This document shows, in pieces, positions 1-13,900 of a stretch of 64,000 bases of DNA. Under the pieces are notes generated by a model. That model did not search any database and was not told where the DNA came from. It was given only the letters and a program-made list of their open reading frames with translations. The stretch lies in contig BDSL01000013.1 in NCBI GenBank assembly GCA_003116995.1, positions 1,302,001 to 1,366,000 on the forward strand. The letters are read 5' to 3'. The first letter of the stretch is position 1. Each line of letters begins with the position of its first letter. The stretch is from Yamagishiella unicocca. Its lineage: Eukaryota; Chlorophyta; Chlorophyceae; Chlamydomonadales; Volvocaceae. Position numbers and translations under genes: made by a program.

Positions 1-2742
1 CGCAGCGCTCTTCCGCCATGGCGCCGATCCCAACGCACGGACGTGGGACGTTGGCTTCGACTTCATCCAGTTGGAGCGTGGCAGCACCCCGCTGCACTCC
101 GCCGCGCGCTTCCAGAACCTGGAGCTGGCGATGATGCTACTGAAGTACTGGGACGACAACCTGCGACGCATGGAAGTGACTGACCCGCGGGTCGTCGAGA
201 GCTACAATCGGATCAAGGCGTACCAAATGCCGAGTATCAACGTCAATAAGGCGCTGCACAGGGTGCTGGATCCCGCGACGCCGATCAGAGAAATCAGCGA
301 CCCCTTCGGCGAGACCAATAAGCCCATCATCGTGTCGCCGATTAAGGCTGCGCCGCTGGCGCAGCAGCGTAGCATGCGGGCTCAAGCACAGGTGCGGTGC
401 GAAGCGTGCTGAAAGTCATTTGACTGCGTCATACACTCGGCAGGGGTCTTGCTCCCGTGCGAGTGGGCGCCACCAGGTCCTACTCACCTCCCGCACATGT
501 GCACAAACGCATGGGTGGTTCACTGCTCTCCATCCCGTGGCGCGATCCTTCGGGCGCGCCGATTACCTACGGGAGTGTGATGTCAGGATGTGCGATTGTT
601 TACCCGAAAAAACATGTTGCATACGGCATGTTCCAAGTCTCGGCCAGCTGACTACTGGGTGTGTCCTTTTCCGTTCCATTCCGCTTTCAGGACTCGGATC
701 TCTCAAAGCCCAACTCCTGTGGCAGTGGTTGGGGCTCGAATGACAAGGCAGGTGGTGGCGGCACCTGATCGGGAGGGGGCCCGGGCTGCAGCAGCTTGGG
801 TGTTTTGCTAGTGATACCTGGGTGCTGGGGGACTCGGGAGGGATGGGATTTGTTACGTGTGCCCTTCCTCCCAGAATGGCTTTTACTAGGTGGCCCCAGC
901 CAGGAGGTGGTCCCAGCCAGCCGCCTTGGGTTGAGGACCTCACACCGGACTGCGCGTGACAATGCACATTACCAGTTGTGGGTGGGCCTCCCAGGGCAGA
1001 GGCTCCAGCTAGGCGGACCGCGGCCTGCCCGTCTGCCCGTCTGCTATAGGAACGACGGGCCTGGGTGGATGCGCACCGGCACCGGCACATGGACCGCCAC
1101 GCATCGCCCGCTCGGTGGCACTTGATCACCGCAGTGACGCTGCCGCCATGGATGACTGACGGCGCTTCCGCCTACTGCTGCTGCTGCCTGCAGGTCCCCG
1201 CTGGCTGGGAGGACTTGCTCCCCGCAAAGTCGTCAGCCGCGGCGAACACCCGTGGCAGCGCGCCCGACTTTGTCAGTGTGTACCAGTGAGTGGATGGGTC
1301 GGACAGCGTGCGGCGAACGAAGGCGCTTGTCGGCGAGTGCACGTGCTTCCATGCCGCCATGCCGCCATGCGCACACCGCGGCGCGATGAACGTAAGGAGA
1401 CGTCGGGGGCCACTGACTGCCCGCAGCTGACACCCCATGTACCCGGCTGTACAACCTGGGGCCGGCACTCGCCGCATCAACACCATTGGTCTGCCGCCGA
1501 ACCCGGCCCTTCGCTTGTAGGTGCGCGGAGTTCGTCATGGAGGGCGATGGGACGCCCCCAGAGGACGCAATCCTCGCCGAAGGCACCCCGCTGGGCAGCC
1601 CCACCGGCGGCCAGGTGCCCGTCCGCAGCAGCCGCCAGCGCACTGCTGCTGTGCCGCCTGCCACCCTGGGCCGCACCCGCTCCGGCGCGGTGCTCCCCCT
1701 GCCATCCGCCAACGCATCGCAGCAGCTCCAACGGACCGGGTCGCTGCAGCCTGCGTCGTCCGCATCCCAGGTCAGGCCCCTGAACCTCGGCTATCCAGCC
1801 AGCCAGGGGTCGCCCTGCCTTTCGCCCACGGCCACCGGCGGGAAGTGGTCTAGTACGAAGCCATCCGTATCTCCCTTCGCCGCCGCTGCCGGCGGCCGTT
1901 TGCTGTCGCCCAACCTCCAGCCCATTACGCCGTCCACATCGGACGTGCAGGCAGGAGTAGGCGGGTTGAAGATGGCACGGTCGCCATCAGGAAAGGATAA
2001 CGGCGCTGTCACGGGCTTATCTGGCGGGTTCTCGGCGTCCGTTGGTGGTACGAGCTTCAAGCAAACCGGTAGCGGTATGCTGCCAGCCAAGCCGCCCAGT
2101 CCAGACGGCGAGGCCTCGGGCGCCCGGTCACTTATCAAGACCATTTCGAGGAAGATGTCCCTAGCTGCCGGCTCCGGCGACAACGATGTTTCCGGCTCAG
2201 TCAGCGCTGCAGCGCTCGCTGCCACCTCGCGCGGTTCGAGCAGCCGCGGCAGCAGCCCGCCGGGGACGGGGTCAGCGCCGCTGCGGCCGCCCGCCATCTC
2301 GGCGTGGGGCGATGGGTGTACGGCCTCCGTCACCACCACCGCCAGCCGCAAGGGCAAGCAGCAGCTCGAGACGGTGCCAGACTTCACTCGTGACAGCCAT
2401 GCGGATGACAGCCAGCCGGTTGAGGTCACTATGTACCCGCACACCCGGGTCAACCTGCAGGTGGTGAAGCAGGGCGAGACGGGCAACACGCTGGACGACG
2501 ACGCGACGGCGCAGTCCTACCGACGCGGCAATTGCAACAGCCACGCAAGCAGCGACACTGCAAGCAAGGGCAGCAGGAGCAGCTACGATAAGCACCCCAG
2601 CGACACCACCACCGGTGTCGCGAGGTTCAGTCCCAGCCGCCGCGGTCTAATGCCAACTAAAGACGAGGACGAAAGTCGGCTGGTGGATCGGGGAGTCATA
2701 CCGGCCGGGCTGGCTCCGCAAGGGTCCCGTCGCAGGAGTTGA
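1..2742 (+). CDS. Ankyrin-repeat protein, 3' part (partial at left edge)
   Basis: Exons 2-391 (open at the left edge), 1194-1285 and 1521-2742; together they give 567 uninterrupted residues. Donors are CAG|GTGCGG at 392 and CCA|GTGAGT at 1286; acceptors are CTGCAG at 1193 and TTGTAG at 1520. Phases 0 and 2 match across both introns. The first exon reads FRHGADPNARTW and then GSTPLHSAARFQNLELAMML, a standard ankyrin repeat, so at least one repeat pair ends here and more should lie upstream. The remaining roughly 440 residues are Ser/Gly/Pro/Ala-rich and look disordered, with basic patches near the end (SRRRS). Ankyrin repeats bind proteins; nothing visible tells which partner or pathway. The function is therefore open. 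The ankyrin call is firm, the exon borders fairly firm. Confidence 0.8.
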
Positions 2743-3850
2743 GTTAGCCTCGGCTTGAGACTGATTATTTTATGGGTGGGTGTCCGGCTCCGCAGCCAAG
2801 TAGCAGGTGGCGTTCGCGTGTGCATGATGTTCAGGGGGAGAGACCTGGTTACACGACATCGGGGACGGAGGACAGGGGCTAGCCAGCGATTTGTTTTCCG
2901 ACACGCGTTCAAGTATGCCCGCCGGAGACTTTGGGTGGACTGATGGGAAACCTGTCGGGGCACTTCGGGGAGGGGTGAGGTGGATGCATATAGGCCTCAT
3001 AATAGAGACACGTCCTTTGCTCGCGGGCGACCTGGTCGAAGTATGCGCCCTTGTTGCCGCCTTGGTTCGACGTGCACGCAAAACGTGATTGTAGCGCGCG
3101 CCAGGCTTCATGGGCTCGATAGGTGTCAGCTGCCTTGGTCAAAGGCGAGGATAGGCCTTTTACCTGTAGACCGGCGAGCTCGCATGCATTACAAAGGATG
3201 GCGGTTTGAGTTGGACCCCCAGGAGCATAACCATAGCGCACGCAACAAGAAGGATTGTGTCGAGTATTGCGTTCGCGCCAGTAACAAGTCGACGGACGCA
3301 CCCAACACGAACCAACCATCTCAGTAAACGTCACTGACACTGCTTGCACGGACCTGCACGGACACACTGATTGTGAGGTGCAGCCTCCAGTCTGCGGGCT
3401 GTAAGATGCCTGGTCTTTCTGTTCTGGTGGTTAGTTTTGCGTTGCACGGATGCAGCTGTGGGTGCGGCGGTATAGCCAGTTATGTGGTTAATGTAGGCGT
3501 CGGCAGGAGGCCGGACATGCAGTCGCCATTTGGTTCACCAGGCGGCATCATGACACAACAGCTTGTTGACTTGCTGGTTTGCATTTACGTCGCTACTAAT
3601 ATCACACTGAGTTGGCACCGGTGGATAAATTATTGCAGGAGCGGGACGCAGGTCACCTGCGCTGTGATCTCGGGGATCGTCGGAACGATGGGCAAACACG
3701 CTTTGGATGATGTCTAATAACGCAATAACGTCCGATTGGACGAGTCGCATGCCACTGTTAACCCTGCAGCTGCACACATTTAAAATTCCGTTGCATCCCT
3801 TCGTCTCAATCTGTCTCGATCCGCTGTTGTGTTTCAGTGGGGCTCTAGCG

Positions 3851-3864
3851 TGTAACAAATGTAA
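3851..3864 (+). terminator. Candidate TGTAA polyadenylation signals, ankyrin gene
   Basis: Two TGTAA motifs lie 9 nt apart, about 1.1 kb after the stop; another single motif is at 3400-3404. TGTAA is the usual poly(A) signal in Chlamydomonas relatives. Which one is used cannot be told from sequence. Confidence 0.3.
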
Positions 3865-5156
3865 AGATAGTAAGCAGGGAATCCCGAGTTAGCACTCAAC
3901 CACTCAGTGTCTGGGAGCTAAGACCTCGACGGCTTGCAAAATGCTGCACGGATCTTCATCCGAGCTGAATTGGGATCCCGCAAACGCCCTCAAGGCAACG
4001 AATCTGGGTCGGGAGACGGCTTGCAGGCATCCCGCCCTGATCTTTTGTCTTGGGTTCGCAGTTGCAATACGCCAACCATTTCCCGGCAATAGCCATGCGG
4101 TTAAATTACGGTGATGTCATATTGCCATGGCGTTTACAACTTTGCAGGATGCACTGTTGACAAACAGCGTGTATGAGGCAATTATCGGCGCGCAGGAAAG
4201 CATTATTGAGCCTTGGACGGCCGCCAGAACACGGCACATGACAAACGCCGTCTCCAGAGGCCCGATCACGAAGCGCGTTGCAAGTGCGCCGCGTGACGCG
4301 GCAGCAGGTCAAGTGCAATGGTGGGGAGAGTCAACCAGGCGCTGAAGGACCAACATCAAAACCGTCTCAGACCGAAACTGTGATAGCGACCATACGCACA
4401 ACCGTCCCCCTAAATGCAGCAATGCAGCCACAACTTTTCCATACATCGCGCGAGGGCAAAATTGTCATATATTATATACTACGATGCGTAGCGGAAACGC
4501 TAGGAACAAGTGATGCAGTTTATTCGCAGGAAAAGACAGCGCAACCTCAAAGACCCTATCAAGAAATCCCATGTTCTGCCGCCGACGCGGCACCAAGATT
4601 CACGAAACGAAAAACGCAAATCACATCCTAATACGAACGGCGCCAATATACCAACACCAGGCCCGCAACAGCATGCGGCTTTACCGCGCAGTCTCTCTCT
4701 CCGGCTCGACCGAAAGCGCCAGCCGCAAACGGCGTCATTGGTGATTACAGTAGGTTGCGCATCAAACTTGGCCGCAGCACACGAACACCTGCCTGGGCGC
4801 ACTTGCAACAAAATGGCTAGCAGGCGTTGCTGCCGTGCGCCCTGAGCTCACAAGGACGCCTCTGACGTCTCACTCACCGCGCATTGCCCTCGCCGGGCCC
4901 CCAGACATCCCGCCCCTCACAGCCGCAGCCGTGTACTATCGTACATCGCGCCCAGCCGCACCATGGCCTTGCCCGCTCATGCCTTGGCGCACACGGGCAT
5001 GCAGACTGTCACAGCACGTCGCCACGGCCCGCAACACGTCCACGGGGTGGGATCTGAATTCCCCAAAATTCGTTGGGGGTCGCTGTCACTACTCGCCCAC
5101 ACGCTCCTTTCTCACAGCCCTTCCGCGGGCGCTGCGCAAAACATTGCATCTCCGGA

Positions 5157-5242
5157 ACACACACACACACACACACACACGCTCAGCATTTATAAAACAC
5201 ACACACACGCACACACACACACACACACACGCACACACACAC
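5157..5242. repeat. AC dinucleotide microsatellite
   Basis: Two AC runs (5157-5180 and 5197-5242, the second broken by GC steps) are separated by a short unique stretch, in the intergenic space downstream of the cyclase gene. Confidence 0.9.
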
Positions 5243-5380
5243 ATCCCCTTGCCGTGGACAATCGTTCCAGCAGCCGCATGTTGCGTGTTGCGCGGCGCTG
5301 GGCGCAGCGGCGCACCGGCCTAGCACATCTGGAACGAACTCGACCAGCGGCACAAAACGGTCACTGCACGACATAATTAT

Positions 5381-5385
5381 TTACA
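5381..5385 (-). terminator. TGTAA poly(A) signal of the cyclase gene
   Basis: TTACA on plus is TGTAA on minus, 185 nt beyond the cyclase stop codon. This is a typical 3' UTR spacing for this lineage. Confidence 0.55.
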
Positions 5386-5569
5386 CACCAACCACATAAG
5401 GGGCGACAACCTGCTTTTTTCCCCGACACCCTTCGTGGCCCGAGCGCCGCCCCCCTGGGAGTGTAAGTCAACGGACTGCGCCGGCAGCAGACGAGCTGTG
5501 TGTTGAGTTCCAGGCTGTGGGAAGTTACTTCGCCTTGCTGCCCGACCCATCGCAACCCACCCTGCTGGC

Positions 5570-7866
5570 TCAACCACGACGACCGCCATCGCCGCGCCCG
5601 CATGTCGGCTCCGCGTACGTCTCGTCCCGCCACACATCCGGCTCGTCTAGGTTATGGCTGGCGCTGTGAAGGCGGCCGAGGCTCAGCGTGCATACGGAGC
5701 TGCTGATGCGCGTGATCGCGGGCCCTCGCAGGAGGCCCTGCCCTCGCCCACAGCCGGCGCTGCCCTCCGTGAGGCCGCTGGCTGCGCTGGCTAGGGCGTG
5801 GCCGGACGCACCGTCGCTGCGCGCGGCGCTGCTGCCAATGCGCAGCAGAGCCGCGGACCCAACAGCGGCGGGACTCACCGCGGCCCGGTGCGGATGCGGC
5901 GCAGACAGCAGCGGCGGTGGATGGACCCCCGAGCGCCACCCCGTCGGCGGCCGCACCGTCGCCCGGCTGTCCTCCAAGTCGTCACTGATGCCGCTGTGCT
6001 CCAGCGACTCCACATCACCCCCGCTCGCGAACAGCCCGCCAGGGGCTCCGCCCCGTTGCGACGACGGCGCCTGCGCGTACCAAGTGCTCGACGTCATGGC
6101 GCGTTCGCCACTGCCAGCCATGGATGCTAGGCCGCGCATGCCGCCGCCGCCGCTGCCGCTGCACGAGTTTGTGCCGTTCGTGGGCGGTGACGCAAGCAGC
6201 GGCCGCTCCCCGCGGGTGCCGTGGTCCCCATGGAGGCCCCGCGGGGGCGAAAACGGCGGGGAGCCGCGAGCGATGCGGGCGGCAAAGCCGCCACTGTTGC
6301 ACGCCCATCGGCTGCCGCCAGCAGCCGCTCCCGACGCCGCCGGGATGCCCTGCACGCCGTCGGCCGTGGGGCGCCGCCAGCGGTACTCAAAGGTGCCGCC
6401 GAAATCGGCGTCAGCTGGACCACGGGTCTCCGCGTGGGGGTGCACGCGCAACTGGCCGGTGCCACCCGCGCGGTGGCCTGCGGACTCTGACGGCGAGTGC
6501 GGCGGCATCCTGGCGGCCGCCACCCACACAGGGCCCGCGGCCGCCATGACTGGCGTCTTGACATCAGGCAAGGCCGCGTCCAGCAACGCGGCTGCGTCCT
6601 CCTCCTCCTCCTCCTGGGCCCCCCCAGCGACATCGACGGATCCTCCCCAAAGGCTGGCGCCCGATCGATGCTGAGCCGTGCCGACGTGGCTCAGCGCGGG
6701 CTGCGGCTCTCCGCCACAGCCAGCGACGAACACAGCCGGGCCAGTGCGAGGCGCGCCGCCTGTGTTCTGCACCGCGTGCTTCTTGCCTGAGTGCTCCACC
6801 CAAGGGCCTCCCAACAAGCCGCCGCCGCCGGCAGTCGCTGCCGCGGTGGTGGGGGGGGTCCCGTCACCCATCCCACCTGCGGCGGCCGCTGCACCACCAA
6901 GAGGAGCGTCACAGCCGCCGTAGTCCTGCTGCGCCGCCGCAGTCACCTCCGTTGGCCAGGTGCTGCATGTGCGCCGGCTGTCGCCGGAACCTCCCGCGTC
7001 CCCGGTGGCGGCCCGCGCGGACAAGGCAAGGGCGGGTGCCTGGCCGCGCCGCTGCGCCCCGTCCTGAGGCGCAGACCGGCTCTGGCCGGCAACGACCGAG
7101 GGCGACGCTGGGGACGTGAATCCCAACGGCCAACGGTGCTGGGCGGCAGTGCGTCCCTTGTGGCTGGAGGAGCGTGGGCTGCCGCGCAGCGCTTCCGGTG
7201 CCGCAGCTGAGGGTGAGGAGTCCTGGGCCTCGGGGGAGGCCGCGTGCGACTGGTGACCATTCGGGAGCGGCTGCGCCGCGCCTGGCGCCTCCGCGTCCTC
7301 CCACAGCACAGCTTGGCGGCCTTCAGCAAGGGAGGCCTGCTGCATGACCCCGCGCTGTAGGGTCTGCTGCTGCAGGCGGTCGTTCTGCTGCATCTGCCTT
7401 CGGGCGTAGCTGCGGTGCTGCTTCAAGGCCTGCTGCAGCTTCCCGCTTGCACCGCTGCCGCCGCTGTTGCCGCCGCTGCCCGCCGCGCCGCCGCTGCTCG
7501 CCATGCCGGACGACCAGCACGCACCCCCGGATCGGAGGCTGAAGGTCAGGAGGGAGCCTACGGAGACGCCACCGGCGTCCCCCCCCGCCGCAGTTGGCGA
7601 CAACGCACCCGCCGTCGCTGGTGTCAGCGCGCCCACCACGCCGGAGGCGAAGCCGCTCTCTGGGCTGCTGACGAAGGGCGACTGCGGCGACACGCGGACG
7701 TGAAGCTCCGGCGTCATCGCCAACACCGCCATGGACGCATCTGTACTGTGGCCGAAGGTGGAGTCGCTACGCGGCGATGCAATGGAGCCGGTGGTGATCT
7801 TCCGAGAGGTCGAGCTGGTCGCCTTGGCCACATGGTGCCGGAGCGACAGCGAGAACGAGTCCTCCG

Positions 7867-7917
<51 letters not shown>

Positions 7918-10900
7918 CACGGAGGGCCTGCGTCTTTGCGCTGTACGCGAACGCGAGCTCTGCACCCGGCGCCTCCGCATGTGCCACCTGGCGAGGAGCG
8001 AAGCGAGGGGAGCACTGCGTGCACGATGCTGGCGCGGCCGAGGCCGCAAAGTAGGTTGCCGTGGCGGGCGGAGCGGGTGGCGCCTGCTGCAGCACGTTGC
8101 TGGGGGCGGAAACGGATATGGCGTAGGGGGTGCCCGCGCGGGAGGTCTGCCTTGGCGAGCCGCAGCCATGGCCAAAGCCAACTGTGGCTTTGTTGTGCTG
8201 CAGCAGCAGCTGCTGCTGCTGGAATCCGGTGGTGGTGCTCAACGGTCCTGCGGAGGCGAACACGCGGCTGCTGCCGCTGAGTTGCCGGCCGTCCAGGTTG
8301 GCGCGCGAGGGGCTGGGGGCGGGACCCGCATGCATCCCAGGCAGGGGGTGCGATCTGGACAGGGGCAGGGGCGGGGCTGTGGCGGCGCACGGGACGCTGG
8401 ACGAAACGCTGCCCCCCTGCGGCTGCGGAGGTACGCCCTTCGCATGTGGCATCATCGTGAAGGGCGAAGAGACCCGCGCGAACGCCTCAAAGCTTCGACG
8501 CGAACACATACTTCGGCGGCTGTCCGGCACCACCGCCCCCGGGGCGTTGCCCAAGGGCCGCTTGGTCCTCATCCGAGCTACCGTCGACCAGCTCCAGGGC
8601 GAGGAGAAGGGCGACAGCCGCGCGGCCAGCGGGCTGCTCCAGCCGCCGCCGCTGTGCGCGTGGGTCAAGGGCCCAGTTTGTTGCGCGGACAGCAGGTCGT
8701 ACTCGCGCAGGGCTTCGTCCCAATCGAGGGTAAACCTGCGGCGCGTGCGTTATTGCGTTTTATTACGGAGACGGGAACACAGGGCAGGCAGGCCATTGGG
8801 GAGAAATGCGGGCGGCAAGACGTCCTCTAGCAGTTCCGCACTACACGACATGCAAGGACAGAGATGCGAACGGAGAGGCCTCCAGGCGACGATTCGGCCA
8901 CGTCATCTCATCCGCTACGTCACCCGTCCAGGAGTTTTTAAGACGCCACATCCTTGCCTGCCTCCTTAGCATACGCGACGGCCCCCATCTACCACATATC
9001 TACGTCGGTGCGCTCCGTCTTATTGGTCGAGAGCCGGGCAGACCCTGGAGGCTGTCCTGACCGGGAACATGATTCAAGTACAAGTGCCCGTGCGCATTGC
9101 CATCCAGCCTGCCAGGACAGTGCACCTGATCCTAGCCTAGCCAGCTGCGCCATGCTGCGGGCCTCTTCGACAGATGACGGCCCAGGGCGCTAAGCAGGAA
9201 CACGTGATTTTTTACTTGCACCGCTCGTTATCGACCCGTTCATCTTTATCTTTCCCTGCACCGACCTGCAAGCGAACATTTGTTGCCGCCTGTGCCGCGC
9301 GCTGGTGAGGCCCGCACGGCCGGACCCGGGCTGAAGCGGCGTGCCCACAACCGCGGGTCCTCGGAAGGTGCCGGCTGTATGGAACCCGCCATCGCTGTCC
9401 GCCTCGGCCCGCACCACAACTTCGTCTCCAGGCTCTGCTGGGATCACGATGCTGGCTTGCATGCGGTGCATCTCCCACATCACGCCGCACGTCGCCAGCA
9501 CCTGCCCCGGGGCGGCAACGGACGCCAACTTCTCCGCCATGACGGCCGGAGCCCCGTTGTAGACCAAGCTGTGCAGGGGGGAGGAGATGCCCCACTCCAC
9601 CGTTCCGCACTCGATGCCGACGCGGATCCTGGAGGGCCAGCGAGTTGGGGCCAGGTCGGGACGCGTGCCAGACAAGGATGCAAATCGCATGCTTTCCAAC
9701 CGAAGCAGAACCAGGCGCCATAGAATGCCCGACCCAATAAACGAAACAAGCCCTGCCCCCCCCGCGCAAACTGCTGAAGTTACAGCTTGTGACTTTTCCC
9801 ACGCAGTCAGAATTTTTATATCCGCGGCTAGCCATGCGAACACGCAAGTGGCATAGGCACGATACGCATCCTCTCTGCATGCTTAAGCCTTTTATGCGTT
9901 AACGAGGAGGACCTCCGACGGGAATCCAGCCGCCCGCTGTGCACGCGGTGCGACGCCCGCGCGCACCTTGGTCCTCGAAGCACCACCCCCGCCGCGCTCC
10001 GCTCCACCTCCCCTGCAGAGCCAGCCGTCGCGCCTGCTGCCTGCGAGTGCACCGTGCAGCCGCCCGACATCGACACCCCCTGCTGCCGGGTGAAGGGCCC
10101 GCAGCCGTCCATGCCGCCCAGGTGCACCGAGAAGATGTCGCCGCCATCTCCGCCGTCCTCCGTATCCGCCTCGTCGCTGTGCGCCCACGCCAGCGCCGTC
10201 TTGACTGTCAAGCCCTTGGGCGGCTCGGGAGACGCGCAGCCGCTGCTCTGCCCCTCAACGACACCGTCGCGCGGGCTGAGGCCGCCCGAGGTTGTACACG
10301 GGCCCTGGGGTTGGACGGCGCCGCTGAGGGCATGCGATGGGAGCGTCACCGCCGGGGGCGTCAGGCGCCGCGCCGACGAGCCCTGGCAAGAGGTGCCAGC
10401 CGCTGTGGACCCCGCAGCCGCGGCCGGTGGTGCCTCCAAGTACCCTCCAGCGGACGCCCGGAACCTGGCTGACAGACAGGCCACTTTGCTGCTGAAGCCG
10501 CTGGGCGGCTTGGGGGGTGCCGCGGCTGCGGCGCCAGCGTCTGCTGCCTGGATGCTACCCACCGCTCCTGGCTGCGAGCCGCCCTCCAGCGCGCCCTGGG
10601 ACTGCGCGGTCTGCAGCCGCTTCTTGCTGTTGTTCCACTGGTTGCTGCCCAGCCGCCCCGCGCCGGTGCTGCGGACGGTGAGGCTGCCGCCGCGCGCGAC
10701 CGCTCCCCCGGACGAGGTACCGCCGCCGCCGCCGCCGGCGGAGAGGCCCATCGGCGGCGCGGCATCCATGTCGACCGACCTGCTCCCTGCCCTCTGCACC
10801 CTGCACGACGGGTGTGAGGATCCGCCCCCCGTGGCGTACGCGTGTCGCGCGCCGCAGAAGCTGTCATCAGCGCCGCCTTTGGATGCCACGCTGGCTGCAA

Positions 10901-13900
10901 CCGAGGCTCCGGAGAGCGCCGCCGTCCAGAACGGCGCGTTGTCGCAGGACGCTGTCAGGGCGTGGGACAGCTCCAGGGAGGCCCGTGGCGGACCCCTGCC
11001 CAACACAGGCGAAGGCAGCGGCCCGGAGCCTGAGCCAACGCCATGGAGCGCGGCGGTGCTGTTGCCTCCAACCCGCGCGCTGGGTGGGCCGGCGGCCAGA
11101 GGGTAGGTCGTCAGCTCACCCTCGCGGCACAGCTCGTGTTCCATCAGGTTGGCTGGCCAGTCGACGACCGAGGACAGCATGTCCCGACAGCTGAGCGCCC
11201 AGCGCACCGCGTCGAGCGGGAAGGCGAAGGCGGCGGTCATGTTGCCCTGCTCGCAGTCCATGCTGACCAGATAGCCCCTGTGGCTGGCGAGCTGCTCAAG
11301 CAACACGCCGCGCATTGTGGTCAGCGCCTGGTCGGTGGTCGAGGCGTCCCACTCCTGGAGCGCCGCCACGTCGGGGACGTTGAGCGCGGCCAGCGCGACC
11401 CGGCCGACGGGCGCCGAGTAGACTGACAGGCCGACGGCGGAGATGTTGCGTGGCGGGGGCGCGACGGCGGCGCGTGGCGCAAGGTCTGCGGTGGTCGCCA
11501 GGTAGAGCAACGAGGTCATGTCCTTGTGGCGGATCCTGTAGCGGCCGATGTTGAACAGCATGGCCTCCGCGGCGGCGCCATGCAGGCCGTCCGCGGGCCC
11601 TTGCAACTCCAGCGCGTCCAAAAACGACTCACTCAGCAGCACTATGCCGCCCTGCGAGCACACAGCCATGGACCAAGGCAGGAAGGCAGCAAGAGTTAGG
11701 ACCCATACACCGGTACTACCCGTGTGTGGTAGCAGGGATCCGCTGCCACGCCTGCCCCTGCCACTGTCGCCGAGGACACCTGCTACACCTGCTCGGCTCT
11801 ACCCGTGCCGATACATGTGCTGGACGCGAAGCTACACCTGTGCGGCTCTACCCGTGCCGGTTTACGTGCCGCACGCGAAGGAGCTAGCAGAGCGACGTGT
11901 TGTGTTGTGTTGTGCTGCGCAGGGCAGGGCGCGGCGTCGTGGCGAAATTGGACGCGTGGTGGGGACGCGTGGTGGGGACGCGGTGGTCGCCAGGTAGAGC
12001 AACGAGATGCGTGGCGGGGACGCGACGTGCCATCTCCTCTCTGTCGCACCCCACCTGCGCACTATCGGCCACGACGCGGACGATGCTGGCGCAGTCGCCG
12101 CTGTACACGACGCGCGCGCTGGCACGGTTGTGCGTCAGCTCCGACTCGCTGGTGATGCCCGAGTGCAGACCCATCCTGCAGCAGCAGCCGTGCGGCACGT
12201 GGACGAGGTCAGGCAGGAGGGCCTTACGTAGTGAAACCGGTAGGTGCTCGGTAATGAACAAGCTTTGCTCCATCCTGCAGAAAGCAGTCATGCTTCCGTG
12301 GCGGGTTCTGGGGACCAGCCGCCGCCACCATGCCGCCACGTCCCCGACACCAAGCATCGCTGCACCAGCCAAACACAGTGTGGGCCCACACGCGGGCCGC
12401 CAACGCCGACGCAGCCTAGTGCCAAAGTGGGAGCACGCTGCGGCGTGCGCAACTGCCATACCGTTGCTGAGGGCGCCCTGATTCGGGAACCTGGTCACCG
12501 CACCCAACCCACCCCCCAGTAGGCCGGGTCTTCCTCGAAACGCCCACAAGGCCCACCTGACTCGGAGACCGCGCCAGATGAGCCGCCGCTTACGGTCCAA
12601 GGTGTCGCCGTCGTCGAAGGACTTCATCGTCGCTTTGAGGGACTCCTCCAGAGTGCACACCTCCCATGCCGACGCCCCGCCCGTGCCGTACGCGCCTTCC
12701 GTGTTTCCGGCCGTAACCAGCGGGCTATGGCTGGCAACCGGCATCCCAGCCGGCCGCGTGGGCACGGACGGCGCCACCCCGCGGCTCGCCCGACTGCGGC
12801 CTAGAGGGAGGGAGATTTTGGGAAGCGGTTCGCTGCCACCAGCGCCGTCGGCCAGCTCCGTCACACCCGTGGTGCTGTTCGCCGCATCGCCGATGGGTGC
12901 CATGCCTGAGCCGGTTGCGTTGCGGCTTGTGCTCGCGGTAGGCAGCGCGACAGACGGCACCGATACGTATTCTGGGACGTCGCAGCGCTTGCTGCTGACC
13001 GTGGCGGCGCCGCTCTGATCCTCCAGCAGCATAGCGGTCTCCCCGGCGTGGATGATCGCCCAGCGACCGCTACTGGCCACTGAGGAGCAAGGAACCGATG
13101 GGTCTTCGAAGAGCTGCTGCTGGTGGCTCAGCAGCAGTTGCTGGTTCTGCAGCTCCTGTAGCTTGCGAGAAAGCTCGCCGGGCTTTCGCGGCGTCAGCTG
13201 CTGCTGTGCGCTGCAAGGGTCAGCAGGCGGCGGAATCTGTGCGCGCGAGGCGCGTTGGAACAGGTCCACGACCTCATGGTGGCCGTATGGCGGTGCTGGG
13301 GTGCTCGACGGCGAGGGTGCATCGCGGCACTCCGATGGGCGAGAGGAGCGGCTGCCGGGCGACGCAGGAAGCGTAGAGACCACAGAGCCAGTGGCAGCCA
13401 AGTCCTGAGCAGCCGGTGACGGCGGCACCAAGGAACTGTTGGCCCCCATGTACGTCAAGATCGAGAAGCCCTTACTGGCAGGTGGATTACCCTTCTTGTT
13501 GAGCGAGTTAAACAGCCCCATGTCGATGGATGCCCTTTGCCAGGGGCCCGCAGAGGACCTCAAGTGTCCCTGCGACAGCGTTGGTGACTGAGCCATCGCG
13601 GCGCGGTTGCGCCCAAAGCTGGTGATGCGCGCCAAGGTGCCATGCTGTGCGCTGGGTGTTGCCACAGCGGACGTGTTGCTGTGAGGCCGGATGCTCATCC
13701 GGGAGAAGACCCCCTCGAGGGCCGGCGGCCGCTTGAAGGGGAAGCCCGTCGGCACGCACGTGTACACGGGCGCACACACCTGCACGACACACGAGCCGAG
13801 CACGTGAGCATACGACGGCCGCCACGATTTGGGTTCGCTCCCATTCGTTGCCGCTTAGCCTTGCTTGCGTCAAAGGGCGATCCCAGCAACACACGCACGT

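Larger units (their letters stand above)
2743..5569. other. Intergenic / convergent 3' regions
   Basis: Between the ankyrin gene stop (2742) and the cyclase gene stop (5570 on minus). It holds TGTAA motifs for the plus gene at 3400, 3851 and 3860, one TTACA (TGTAA on minus) at 5381, and an AC microsatellite. Small open frames here have no recognisable domain. I see no coding evidence. Confidence 0.5.

Noticed and set aside
7415..8969. Plus-strand frames of up to 471 codons with poly-Val or poly-Leu
   Set aside because: Antisense to the last cyclase exon; the homopolymers come from the poly-Asn codon run read backwards.
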